Assembly (NCBI GenBank): GCA_037043235.1
Contig: JAWRVZ010000139.1
Span: 1,746,001 to 1,810,000 of the forward strand
Length of the DNA stretch: 64,000 bases
DNA from: Rhodeus uyekii
Lineage: Eukaryota > Chordata > Actinopteri > Cypriniformes > Acheilognathidae
Direction of reading: 5' to 3'
Program-made: the position numbers and the translations under genes
Shown: in pieces, positions 54,434 to 64,000 of the stretch
How positions within the stretch are numbered: position 1 is the first letter of the stretch
Layout: each line of letters starts with the position of its first letter
Notes under the pieces: model-generated
What the model was told of the DNA's origin: nothing
Databases searched by the model: none
The model's input: the letters and a program-made list of their open reading frames with translations, nothing else

Positions 54434-54646
54434 CTTTTTTATTTCGGCCACGGTTCGAGGTTGTGAGGCATTACAGCATTTACGCCGTCTGCAACCTTTT
54501 CCCACTCAAGTGCCTTTTTGGCATTAGTAATGCCCATACTGTGCCCTCCAAACAACATTTTTCTCCTCTTTTCCACCTCGCCAACGATAACTTCTACTTC
54601 ACATTGAGTGAAGTTACGTTTTTTTTATTTTCTCTCCGTTTGCCAT
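54434..54646 (-). pseudogene. Harbinger Myb/SANT-like accessory protein fragment
   Basis: Minus strand starts ATG at 54646 (MANGEKIKKT), then, after a frame slip, FTQCEVEVIVGEVEKRR, KMLFGGHSMGITNAKK, ALEWEKVADGVNAV and RTVAEIKK. This is the Myb/SANT-like domain that accompanies Harbinger transposases and brings them into the nucleus and to DNA. Broken by a frameshift and truncated after RTVAEIKK. Confidence 0.75.
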
Positions 54647-54900
54647 GATTTCGCAATATATGAATTTTAACTTGTGGGCGTTTCACAGACTATTTATGGG
54701 AACTATGGGCGTGACATGAAGCCGCAAAAGCTGCGCTACATTTAGAATTGATTGTGATTTAGTAAGGGAAAACTGCGGAAGATGTGCGTGCGCACGGTTT
54801 TATAAATCTGAATATTTCTGTGCATATACACTTCCTATGTTTCATCCGTATGCCACTTCTGATGCAAATCCTATGCAAAGTTTTAGAAATGAGACCCCAG

Positions 54901-56129
54901 AACACAAAAATTCAGGAAGACTGCAGTTTTTGTCAGCATCTTTCAGGACTTATTGTCTTTTAATAACCCTTGTAATATAAATCAAGTCAAGTTTGTTATT
55001 TTCTCATCCATCCATTTACATCTGTATAGCTTGAGTCAGTAAATTTAAGCATTCCTGCCCACTGAAAGATGAACAAATATATTTACAAAACTGTAATAAA
55101 GGATAAAGCAATCTCTATATCGATTGACAGCCCCCTGTCACTCGTAGGATGTGATGAATATGAACTTAGTAATTCATTTGTATTTGTTCTTGGCAAACTT
55201 TCTGTGCAGCGGCACATTTTCTTCACCACATCAAGACATTCTCTTATGCAGAAGACATATTGAATGCATTCTATGTTTTCTTAGGTATTTTCACCAAAAA
55301 TCATGCGATGTAATACAATTGTGGTCTTTTAATGTTTGCTTTTTTCTTTTGTCACACGGTACATTTTAAAATGTTTAATTGGACCAACAACCTGGTTTTG
55401 TAACTCAATGTAATAACAGCACAATATAATGTAAATGTAATGATGTTTGATGTTCATAATGTAATAATTTTCTCAAAACAAAATCCTGAGCTCATAATGT
55501 AACAAAAAATGTTTACATTAAGAGAGATGTATTCAATTATTTCACCAAAAACATGTGTATTGTAATAAATTACATACAAATGTATGTTAAGATATAAAAC
55601 ATGCTTTACAGTATATTTTGTCAAATCTAGCATTTCTGCTAGTCTATGTTTATTCTGTTCCTGTTGTTTCTCTTCCCTTCAATGATTCTGCTTGTTAACA
55701 GCAGGTGTTCATTACTAATGCACACTTATCACTTAACTTATCAATATGTAATTAACTGTCACTTTACTTGGTTTCTTTAACACAGAATATTGGGATCACA
55801 TGTACACTAAAGAGTTAATTTAACTTAGATTTTACAATAATTTGGCCATAACGTCTTGCACATTTTCTTGGTGCAGAGATAAGTAAATTTATTTTTGTAA
55901 AATGTTTGCAACTGCTTTTCATCACTTAATTAGAAGCACAATTAATAAATCATACCATCTGTTGAACCGACATTTACACATTAATTTTAAAGTACAAAGT
56001 ACTCAATTCAAAATGCAAAAACATTCCTTGTATTTTATGTCAAATAAAACCACTTTAATTATAACATTCTTCAAAAAATATCATTAATTTCTGTAGAGAG
56101 CATTTTTAAAAGGATCATATGAAACTAAC
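54901..56129 (-). other. Zinc-finger gene intron 1, 5' part
   Basis: AT-rich; small open frames only. Repeated GTAATG words at 55380-55570 but no element identified. Confidence 0.4.
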
Positions 56130-56214
56130 CTGTTTGTTCCTCAGTATCTTCATCTTTAATTCTGAATGTTTCTTCAATCCTTATGTCTTCGCTCTCCTCT
56201 TTAATAAATGCCAT
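56130..56214 (-). CDS. C2H2 zinc-finger protein, exon 1
   Basis: ATG at 56214 starts MAFIKEESEDIRIEETFRIK, then DEDTEEQT. The exon ends ACAG|GTTAGT after one base of the next codon. Joined to 49357 the codon becomes GAC, giving EEQTDLKEE, exactly the junction expected for this fish family, so both splice sites and the phase are right. The acidic leader is a recognition mark of the gastrula-type zinc-finger proteins. Sequence above 56214 (to about 56420) should be 5' untranslated. Confidence 0.88.
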
Positions 56215-57123
56215 CTTTATAACAGTGTCACGTGGATCGCAGATGTTTCTCCAGGAGTTTTCCTGTGTGTTTGGACAATTTGTTAGGATTAAGATGAGAA
56301 TAATGAACAGAAACAGAATGAAATGCACAGAAAATCTCTGTGTGTCTCGATCAGCTCGTAGTTCAGGAGTCACTGGTTGGGGAGTCAGAGAGAAAGAGAG
56401 TTCACTTATATCAGATATTTAAAGATGTATAGATAACACTACACCCTTTTATGAAAACATTAGATATTGGTTAATAAGAGTTGTCATTAAAAGTTTGTAT
56501 TTTCGATATAGTTGCACTGTTTTGACCTGGTTTTGTCGGCGGTGATTCGAGCAAAGGAATCGTTTTGCTAAGCAATAGATTCAAATGACTCGGAGTTTCT
56601 CCCATCACTTCTCGTGCCGGATTCGTATTTACGCGAAACCGATTCAAGATTTAGGGAGCAAAATGAGACGCACCATTTCTGTTACTCACAAAAATAACGC
56701 TTATTAACGCAGAGTTACGCTCAATAACCATTCATTCATTTCACATTGATTCGACTGCATCACAAGCGCAGGAGCGAGTCGCGTGTGTATGATGTCAGGA
56801 AGCCATGCCAAAATAAAAGTCCCGTGAAGAGAATGTACATGCTTACAAAAACATGCACGCGTATAGCCTATATATATATTTATCAACTAACATAACATTG
56901 ATCTTGTTTATTGATTTAATTTCTATTAGATTTACACAATAATCAAACACAATAACATTGATTTCCCAAGCAAGAAGAGAGCATGTATGTAACTTTGCTT
57001 AGGAACAGTTGAAGTTCTGCTCTGCCATTAATGACATTGTTAAAACAGCAAAAAGTTTAACCATAGATATAGGGCAAATTCTTCTTAAGCAAGAAAAGAG
57101 TATAGTTATAACAAATAAAGTTT
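56215..57123. other. 5' flank of the zinc-finger gene
   Basis: Contains its leader and presumably promoter; no TATA box stands out. Nothing else recognised. Confidence 0.35.
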
Positions 57124-57172
57124 TAGCAGAGGAATGTTTTGATCCATCGACAGCTTCCGCTGCACCACTCTT
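57070..57172 (-). pseudogene. Inverted fragment of the tRNA array unit, with initiator tRNA-Met pseudogene
   Basis: 57124-57172 on the minus strand is tRNA-iMet with its anticodon arm deleted (TAGCAGAGGAATGTTTTGAT at the 3' side, CAGCTTCCGCTGCACCACTC at the 5' side). Preceding TTCTTCTTAAGCAAGAAAA corresponds to the array spacer. Confidence 0.7.
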
Positions 57173-59535
57173 CTTTAAATCACCCCAGATCCCACATAGC
57201 ACGTAGCAGAGACGTCCGCGGAGGAGCGTACCGTGTAGTAAACATCGGATTCTTTTTTATAGCCGTATTTTCATCTTCTTTAGATCTGCTATTTTCAGTT
57301 ATTAAACGATCCGTCTTCCCGACCTCTATATGAGGTCTGCACAATGAATGTGCTGCTGCCATGTTAATGCAGCTGAATGCGGATGACGTGCTAAACTTAA
57401 CTTTTTCATTTAAAGGAATTACATAAAAAAATAACTATGAATTACATGAACTACGTACACATGATGCATGGAAATGTATGCCACATTTGTTAATGTGCAA
57501 CCATTTAATAAAATCCTTTATGCTCATATTGTTGCTTTTTTATGCGAGTACTTTAGCCTTCGTTTATGTGTAAAAAAGAGTAATTACATTTGTATCTATG
57601 TGTCCTTTTTCATTATTCCACTTTTTCGTAATATATTTACGAGGAATTCAAGTGTTTGGCCTTACAGAATAACAGAAGACAAAAAAGATTTTTATGTATT
57701 GGACATGGACATTTAATATTGCTGTAAATGATCAGGTAAAATGTGAATTACACAATATAAATACTAATTTTACTGGTAACAAAAGAAACCAAGAAGTATA
57801 GCACAGAACACCCAACACAATATAACCCAACAGCTGTTTGGGTGTTCATCCTATGGTGAATCTGTTCATCCGTCCAACTATCCATTTGACTGATTCTTCT
57901 GTAATAGAGAAAACAGTTAAGTTATATGCATGTTGTTTTGTAAGTAGCATACATTATGTATAGTATGTCTTTGCATACCATGCTTCACTAGTGCTTAATT
58001 TCTAGTGTTAAAATAGTGTAATACAACTAGCCATGGTTTGCTCCCTTACATATTGTAAGCATTATTCTATTTTAAATGTTTTGGAACAAAATATGGTAGT
58101 AAAATGAATACTATAGCAAAGACAACACTTTTAGATGTTTAACTCTATGAGGAAGAAACAGATTACACAAATATTCATCTGACCTGATGTAATCCAGCCT
58201 CACAGAATTAATGATAATGAATAGCTTGTTTTTTCCCAGTTAAATTTATAGAACAGATGATTTAGTGAAGGTCAATAAAGCAATCCAAAATAAATGACAG
58301 CAATAATAACATTGAACAGCTGCTCAATCCATCATATCACTGCACAAGACCAACATTACAGTTCACATTTCACACATCATCTCTTCTAGTGAAACAGAGC
58401 AAAAAATAATAAACTTAAGAAATATTCAAGTTCTACAAATAATAAGGACACATTATCATTCATTAAAAACATTAATTAGGGAAGAGATAAATCGTGCTAC
58501 ATTGTGAATAGTAACAAATAAGGGAAACTGTTAGACAACCCTTGAAGGGTTTAGTTGCTACTTTAAAGTACTACTGTAAAGTAAGCCCTCACAAAAAAAT
58601 GAAACAAAGTAAATCTATAATTAATTGAACAATACTTGTTCTAAAGTTTTAAACATGCATTACATTTTTGACTTGAAGTAAATAACCGAAATGCTCAGTT
58701 GAACAAATATGACTATTACAAGTGTAAAGGAGAAAGAAACCTTCAAGTATTTATTTGAATATTTGCCACAGCACACAAGGGGCAATGAAATTTGTGTGCA
58801 CTTGCTCTTTTTTCCTGTTTTTTTTAGAAAGAAAACACTCTGATCAATTTCACTTATCAGATGATCAGATGAAAAGAAAACTGCGAACAGAAACCATTCC
58901 ACCCGCACCAAAACCTCAAGCACTTCTGTAGGGGAATTTACAGTAAAGACCCGAGGACCAGATATGTTGAATGAAGACTAGGAGTCAGAAGTGCAGTCAA
59001 TAGAAGAAGTTTAGTTTGCAGTTTCATCAGCAGAAGCTTCAGGTCTCACAAGGAGTTCGTAGGCCGCCCCACATACAATAACATTGTTACAGCAATTATA
59101 CTCTAACAGAGGGTGCTAACTACGTCAATGATGACGTTTAAATGATTCTGATTGGCTAAGAAAGAAAGAAAGATAAATTAAACTAGTATTTTTCAGAAAA
59201 TATATATAAATAAAATAAATAATAAGAGACCTCCACGCGATTGTTTTAGTGGAATTTATATGCATTTGTAAGCTTGTTTTAATGGAATTTATATAGGAAA
59301 TTTGGGCGGGTTTGACATCAAAAACAAGCCCAATTTTTATCGACCAGCCCAATGCATTTTTTTGCGGTCGGACGCAACCAAAAGGAGCCCAATTGGGCGG
59401 GAATCCGCCCAATATGGCAACACTGGTGATAAGGCAGAGCAGGTGTGAAGTGATTCTAAACCCTAGTACTCTGGAGAGTGAGACCTCCGGTGGCCATTGG
59501 TGGGAACCTCGTCAGCATTTGTGACAGTATATAAC
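57173..59535. other. AT-rich stretch, mostly unassigned
   Basis: No supported gene. Around 59290-59420 the words GGGCGG and CCCAAT recur and the block ends TATGGCAACACTG, which looks like one end of a hAT-type element; a left end was not found. 58930-59100 resembles LTR sequence but cannot be placed. Confidence 0.35.
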
Positions 59536-60007
59536 TGTAACGGTGATGCAGGCGTGCGATGAGGAGAAACACGGAGAACACGGAAGTAAACCGAAAACAC
59601 TTTAATGACAGAACCAAAACAGCACACGGGGGTGCAGAACTCGTTCATCCACACACACTGACACATGGGAACATTACATTAACAATAGACAATGACTATG
59701 GGGAGCATGAGACATTAAATAGACAGGATAACACAAAACACCTGGGGCCTCATGTACTAACACTTGCGTTGAATTCATACTGACACATTGCGTACGGACA
59801 AAGCTGTGAATGTGCGAACGCACAAAAAAATCCAGATGTATCAATCTCTGCGTTCGAAGGATCCCGCGCATATTCTCTTTGTACATCCCGATTAACGTGA
59901 AATTGAGCGCACATGCACGAGCACAAAACCCCACCCAGTCTCCTCCCTTCATTAAACTCATTTAAATATGGTAATGAGTCCACTTGGGCAAAAGAAAGCA
60001 GTAAGAA

Positions 60008-60172
60008 AATGGCTAAAGCAAGCGGCATGAAAACGAAACTTTACAGAAAGTGAATTGGAGGTGCTACTATCGGAGGTAGAAATTAGAAAAAAAATATATT
60101 TGGAATTTTTTTCTCCGGAATTATTAAAAACAAAAGGAAAAAAATATGAGTGCCGTCAGTGCGTTTGGATCT
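60008..60172 (+). pseudogene. Harbinger Myb-like protein fragment
   Basis: Plus strand reads KRNFTESELEVLLSEVEIRK, then a stop after about 50 codons; the ATG at 60008 is in another frame. This is the start of the Myb/SANT-like domain; the rest is lost. Confidence 0.75.
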
Positions 60173-61009
60173 GAAAGTGGAAAATTGTAAATTGTAAATT
60201 GTCTTGCAATTGTCTTTAGTGGATAACCGCGGTCTCCTGAAGGATTGTTGTATAATTAAATGCAAATAAATAACAATAAAAAGTACTAGGGGAGCGCAGG
60301 GCACAAAGTAACGCGGGGTAAATAGTAACATAGACTTTTTAGAGACCGGTAGTTGCACGGTCTTAAATGTGACGTGCTAACGGGCTTTTCATCACACTGT
60401 TTTCACATGTCTTCTGGCCAGCTTTCGAGAAATTGCAGCGAAGTTTGGATGAGAACCACAGGAAAAACTCTTTTGGCAGCATGTAAATATTTTTTGATTT
60501 TTTGAACACTATGTTACAACTAAGCCACATTGAATAGGCTGCATCATTAATCATATATTTTGCATTGTATTGACTTATTAAAACGTCATGTCATTCATGT
60601 CATTCATGTCATTACATTGTTCAAAGCATAACAAATGTAAAAAATAATGGGAAAAATATATTTAATTCATAAGTTATTCTTATGATCATCAAGACGCAAC
60701 TTTTTTAAACAAATAAAAATACGTGAATGAACATGCATTGGATAACATGGTGTTAAAACTAACCCGCTGTCTGTTACAACGAGCCCCGCTCACGGGGTAA
60801 GAAGTCACATTTTACTCCTTGCGCTTTTGCCGATACTGCACAGAAACGGTAGGTCCAACGAACATGAAAACAGTGCTCATTTATAGGAGAGGCTTGTGTG
60901 TTGTTTGTATAAAAATATGGTTTGTCTAACCCTATTACTTTGTTCATTATTTGGCTAAAACCAAAAAGTGTTACGTTGTGCCCCACGCTCCTCTATTAGA
61001 TAGAACCAT

Positions 61010-61618
61010 AACTTTAAATGCATCACTCACCAAGAAGCCACCCATCGCGCACTCAACCATGCTGTTTGATCTTGCTACAATATTTGCTATGCGTATTTGC
61101 GCATCACATATAATCTGCACATTTATTGAATAGAAATGTTTCCGATTCACATATGCAAATTCATCTTCAGATGGTGCCTTATATGTGTGTGCAGTCGATC
61201 GCTCCGTTTACATTAGGGAAACTGTCGGCTGTCGTTGCAAATTGCATTTTAATGTTTGGCTGGTCAACTGTATCATATATGAACCATCAAATGGGCATTG
61301 CGCGGCGTTTCGCGGCGTTGCGCGGCTCAAAGACGACTCGCTTATTTCTGAGCGGTCTGCCAGTTCTCTTTGGAAATAATCATTTGCCAGGAAACTAAGC
61401 GTTGTCAGCACCTGTAACGGAATGGGTATTGCGTGTTTCCTCGCTGTCTCTCTCTCTAGATTCGGACCCAATTAGATTCGGAGGATAGCCCTTGTAAATC
61501 TGACATGGCTGATTAGACAGTCATCATCCTGGGCCAGAAAATCATTGTGGTCCCTAAAAACTCGTTCTCTTCGGATTCTGCCATTAGCAATGTCCTCTAA
61601 TATTGCCAAAGCTGCCAT
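61010..61618 (-). pseudogene. Harbinger (HARBI1-like) transposase, broken
   Basis: ATG at 61618 starts MAALAILEDIANGRIRRERV, followed by RDHNDFLAQDDDCLISHVRF. After a gap and frame change it reads LGPNLERETARKHAIPIPLQ, VLTTLSFLANDYFQRELADR and SEISESSLSR, then further on IDCTH (first catalytic Asp), EDEFAYVNRKHFYSINVQI and ICDAQ (second Asp). The order matches HARBI1-like nucleases. C-terminal Glu part not seen. Confidence 0.82.
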
Positions 61619-62082
61619 TGCCAGACTAAGGGTTGTGTCAATTTGCACTTGCTTTTATATGTTCTTACTTAATTGCATAATTTATAGAATATTCCCATAA
61701 GGCTTGTGTGACAATATATACGGTATCAATTATTTTATACATTGCAAATTAATAGCAATGCTTCCCACAGACTTGAGGAACAATTCGTTGTATAATGTTT
61801 GCAGCTTCACTTCATTGCCTGTAGGAGTCGCCAACGGACAAAACTATGAGAAATGAACTTACGCCAGCCATGAACTTGCCGTGGAGAAACGCACATTGTC
61901 ACGTTAGTTTCACTTTTAGTACATCCCACCGTGAGCGTGAAAGCTGGCGAACGCAACGTTTTTGTGCGTAAGCAGTGTTGATACATGAGGCCCCTGAACT
62001 GTAAACAAGGGGAATTGGCTGACGTCACAGAGGATGGGAACACAGAAGGGACACACAGGAGGAACGTGACATGATTGTTACA

Positions 62083-62520
62083 ATAACATTATTTCTTACT
62101 AATATTAACATAAATTGGCAGGAAAATGAAAGTAATGAGCATAGCCATAGCTCCATTGATGTATAACTATATAGATGCACTCTAATAGCACAGGTTACAT
62201 AAACTTCAAATAATCAAATGTAATTGAAAGTATTATGAATAATAACAAAAATATACCGACAAAGCTACCAAAGGCCCAGGATGAATTCAGATGAAAGGTA
62301 TGTACTATGCATGACTCATGAATACAATAACCTCATGGAAGACACTAATTTCCTGGTTAGTCATCTGAACCATCTACAACCAGTAGAGGGAGACAAACTA
62401 TCAACAAAACTAAAGAACTTTAATTTTTACAATTACTGTAACAGAACAACTTGGGTTTACTCAGAAGTTCTTCTGTCAAAAATGAGATCAGGTTACAACC
62501 ACCTTTTGTTAGCATCAGTA
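62083..62520. other. AT-rich gap
   Basis: Nothing recognised. Confidence 0.4.
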
Positions 62521-62573
62521 TGGGGAGGTTCTTCTTAAGCAAGCGCAGAGTAAGTATGTGACAAAAACAGTTT

Positions 62574-62632
62574 TAGCAGAGAAGGGTTTTGATCCATCGC
62601 CTTATGGGCACAGCATGCTTTCACTGCCCATA
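62574..62632 (-). pseudogene. Inverted initiator tRNA-Met pseudogene
   Basis: TAGCAGAGAAGGGTTTTGAT and TTATGGGCACAGCATGCTTT are decayed T and anticodon arms of iMet in inverted orientation. Preceded by CTTCTTAAGCAAG, the array spacer. Confidence 0.65.
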
Positions 62633-62865
62633 TACAGACAATCTTTTCCTCATGCCAAAGTAGAAGTTCATCTGGATTACAAGTGCTTTGATTCCAAGGA
62701 TTGTGGTTTCAGGTCCCATCTGCGGTGCGCAAAGATAACTTTGTCTGTGTAATTACAAGTGCTTTGAAAACACCAGTTAACAAGAGTTTGGCTCTTCTAT
62801 CCCCGTTGTCTTGATAGATAAATCATTGCCCTCCTAATCCAAGGATTGTAGCAGAGTGTAGCAAT

Positions 62866-62934
62866 AGCAGAGCGGTGCAGCGGCAGCGTGCTTGGATCAT
62901 AACAAGGTTGATGGATCTAAACCATTCTCTGCTA
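62866..62934 (+). pseudogene. Initiator tRNA-Met, decayed copy
   Basis: Sixty-nine bases with the iMet outline, CAT anticodon still readable, but the anticodon stem is mispaired and bases are missing. Probably inactive. Confidence 0.7.
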
Positions 62935-62990
62935 GACTTTCTTTGTTACAAGTGCTTTGAAAACACCAGTTTACCATAGTTTGGCTCATG

Positions 62991-63064
62991 TATCCCCGTT
63001 GTCTTGATGTATAATGCATTTCCCTCCTTGTCCAAGGATTGTGGATTCAAATCCCACTTGGTGT
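62991..63064 (+). pseudogene. tRNA-Arg(CCT)-like, decayed
   Basis: TATCCCCGTTGTCTTGATG to CCCACTTGGTG. Loop CTCCTTG in place of CTCCTAA; acceptor arms pair poorly. Confidence 0.5.
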
Positions 63065-63072
63065 TAGCAAAT

Positions 63073-63144
63073 AGCAGGGTGGTGGAGCGGAAGCGTGCTG
63101 GGCCCATAACCCAGAGGTCGATGGATCAAAACCATTCTCTGCTA
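63073..63144 (+). tRNA. Initiator tRNA-Met (CAT)
   Basis: 72 bases. Acceptor AGCAGGG pairs with CTCTGCT (one G-T), anticodon stem CTGGG/CCCAG with loop CCCATAA is perfect, and the three G-C pairs are the initiator mark. T loop ATCAAAA has one change from ATCGAAA. The D stem has changes (GTGGTGGAGC). No T-run follows closely, so transcription termination may be weaker. Confidence 0.7.
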
Positions 63145-63328
63145 GACTTTCTTTGATATTAAGGTAGTTTTCTTGCTTAAGAAGAAGTTGCTTCATATGT
63201 AAGGGAAAACTTTAAGCTGTTCTCACCTGATCTCACCTGTTCTCACCTGATCGCGCTTTTGACATAGGAGATCTTTGTGTAATTACAAGTGCTTTGAATA
63301 CACCAGTTAACAAGATTTTGGCTCATGT

Positions 63329-63401
63329 ATCCCTGTTGTCTTGATGGATAACGCATTGCCCTCCTAATTTAAGGATTGTGGATTCAAGTCCCATAGGGGA
63401 T
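63329..63401 (+). tRNA. tRNA-Arg(CCT)-like gene
   Basis: ATCCCTG...AGGGGAT acceptor arms, D arm with GATGGATAACGC, anticodon loop CTCCTAA (CCT), T arm GTGGATTCAAGTCCCA with a good B box. The anticodon stem has mismatches, so it could be a pseudogene. Confidence 0.5.
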
Positions 63402-63409
63402 GAGAAAAT

Positions 63410-63481
63410 AGCATAGTGACGCAGCGGAAGCGTGATGGGCCCATAACCCAGAGGTCGATGGATCGAAACCATTCTCTGCTA
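63410..63481 (+). tRNA. Initiator tRNA-Met (CAT)
   Basis: 72 bases with A box, B box GGATCGAAACC, loop CCCATAA and GGG/CCC initiator pairs. One acceptor mismatch (AGCATAG) and an A-G at the top of the anticodon stem. Followed by CTTTCTTTTTAAG, a Pol III terminator. Confidence 0.8.
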
Positions 63482-63665
63482 GAGTTCCTTTCTTTTTAAG
63501 GTAGTTTTCTTGCTTAAAAAGAAGTTGCTTCATATCTAAGGGAAAACTTTAAGCTGTTCTCACCTGATCTCACATGTTCTCACCTGATCGCGTTTTTGAC
63601 ATGGGAGATATTTGTGTAATTACAAGTGCTTTGAATACACCAGTTAACAAGATTTTGGCTCATGT

Positions 63666-63738
63666 ATCCCTGTTGTCTTGATGGATTACGCATTGCCCTC
63701 CTAATCCAAGGATTGTGGATTCAAGTCCCATAGGGGAT
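63666..63738 (+). tRNA. tRNA-Arg(CCT)-like gene
   Basis: Near-identical to 63329-63401 with GGATTACGC in the D arm and TAATCCAAGG after the anticodon. The anticodon stem is again partly unpaired. Confidence 0.5.
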
Positions 63739-63746
63739 GAGAAAAT

Positions 63747-63818
63747 AGCAGAGTGACGCAGCGGAAGCGTGATGGGCCCATAACCCAGAGGTCGATGGAT
63801 CGAAACCATTCTCTGCTA
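63747..63818 (+). tRNA. Initiator tRNA-Met (CAT), best copy
   Basis: Acceptor AGCAGAG/CTCTGCT pairs fully, T loop ATCGAAA and loop CCCATAA intact, GGG/CCC pairs present; one A-G at the top of the anticodon stem. TTTGTTTTTAAG follows as terminator. Most likely functional copy. Confidence 0.85.
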
Positions 63819-64000
63819 GAGTTCCTTTGTTTTTAAGGTAGTTTTCTTGCTTAAAAAGAAGTTGCTTCATATCTAAGGGAAAACTTTAAGCTGTTCTCAC
63901 CTGATCTCACATGTTCTCACCTGATCGCGTTTTTGACATAGGAGATGTTTGTTTGTGTAATTACAAGTGCTTTGAATACACCAGTTAACAAGAGTTTGGC

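Larger units (their letters stand above)
51912..54900 (-). mobile_element. PIF/Harbinger remnant with nested insertions
   Basis: Ends CTGGGGCCTCATTTATAAA and TTTAGAAATGAGACCCCAG are inverted matches of the Harbinger type seen also at 59745-61993. It carries a remnant of the Myb-like accessory gene and, nested within, a solo LTR (52205-52608) and a hAT (53149-54411). GATA-type microsatellite at about 52830-52872. Confidence 0.65.
59745..61993. mobile_element. PIF/Harbinger transposon with both gene remnants
   Basis: Ends GGGCCTCATGTA and TACATGAGGCCC, flanked by CTG (59742-59744, 61994-61996), the 3-bp CWG/TWA target duplication of Harbinger. It carries the Myb-like gene on plus and the transposase on minus, facing each other, as in fish Harbingers. 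Confidence 0.85.
59536..62082 (-). repeat. Solo LTR with 5-bp target duplication, split by Harbinger
   Basis: TGTAACGGTG...GATTGTTACA, flanked by ATAAC at 59531-59535 and 62083-62087. Without the Harbinger insertion it is about 300 bp. Minus orientation, from an ATTAAAG signal; same family as 2645-3072. Confidence 0.85.
62745..64000 (+). repeat. Tandem tRNA array, unit about 337 bp
   Basis: Units start near AATTACAAGTGCTTTGAA (about 62751, 62946, 63281, 63619, 63959). Each complete unit holds a tRNA-Arg-like gene, then an iMet gene 337 bp from the next, then a spacer with repeated TCTCACCTGA. The last two full units are nearly identical; the first unit lacks about 130 bp of spacer. The array runs off the window. 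Confidence 0.9.

Noticed and set aside
1..64000. CRISPR arrays, operons, bacterial insertion sequences
   Set aside because: Introns, SINEs, LTR elements and Pol III genes show a vertebrate genome; the only regular repeat arrays are the tRNA units, minisatellites and the palindromic arms.

Overview
The window is vertebrate, most likely a cyprinid or danionid fish. This rests on (i) a gastrula-type C2H2 zinc-finger gene whose first exon encodes the acidic leader starting MAFIKEESED, typical of the large fish family; (ii) several intact or broken fish-type transposons (DIRS, P element, Tc1/mariner, PIF/Harbinger, hAT, Ty3/gypsy); (iii) a dispersed repeat at about 21.2-21.6 kb that I recall as very common in carps and zebrafish; and (iv) a tRNA array at the right edge. 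Sparse host genes plus a C2H2 gene and clustered tRNAs resemble the heterochromatic long arm of zebrafish chromosome 4, but species and chromosome are inference.

Layout. 0-2.5 kb: broken env end and 3' LTR of an endogenous retrovirus. 2.5-4.7 kb: gypsy scraps, an LTR, and a 1.0 kb deletion derivative of a P element that keeps its THAP exon. 5.17-5.63 kb: three correctly phased exons of a sacsin-like gene, minus strand, with nothing downstream. 5.7-7.3 kb: Tc1/mariner element of DD37E spacing. 7.4-9.7 kb: a dispersed AACGTTC-rich repeat and LTRs. 11.6-16.9 kb: an apparently complete DIRS-like tyrosine-recombinase retrotransposon with open ORFs, inverted terminal repeats and an internal complementary region. 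17.2-23.6 kb: small hAT, zinc-finger pseudogene, large inverted duplication, a 5S-rRNA-derived SINE and a Tc1-like MITE.

24.4-46.4 kb is a deep nest. A LINE ORF1 remnant is split by a gypsy element (gypsy-2, 24797-46115, 4-bp target duplication GTCT). One LTR of gypsy-2 was hit by a second, minus-strand gypsy (gypsy-1, 25008-32954, duplication AAGA), which itself holds an L2-like LINE, and by a Tc1-like element that holds a further repeat. The intact second LTR of gypsy-2 (45.2-46.1 kb) preserves the empty site for both insertions. Between the gypsy-2 pol gene and its second LTR lies a 5 kb palindromic element (40131-45192) with roughly 0.72 kb inverted arms built from about 144-bp repeats, carrying a spliced gene for a protein I cannot assign. 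This is the best candidate here for an undescribed mobile system.

46.8-57 kb: a hAT-like element, then the only apparently intact host protein gene, a six-finger C2H2 protein (exon 2 at 48627-49357, exon 1 at 56130-56214, minus strand), whose 6.8 kb intron is filled by a DD34E Tc1 element and a Harbinger remnant with nested solo LTR, hAT and foldback. 59.5-62.1 kb: solo LTR with 5-bp target duplication, split by a Harbinger element that keeps remnants of both its Myb-like and transposase genes. 62.7-64 kb: tandem array of about 337-bp units, each with an initiator tRNA-Met and a tRNA-Arg(CCT)-like gene, continuing beyond the window; two inverted, decayed fragments of the unit lie at 57.1 and 62.6 kb.
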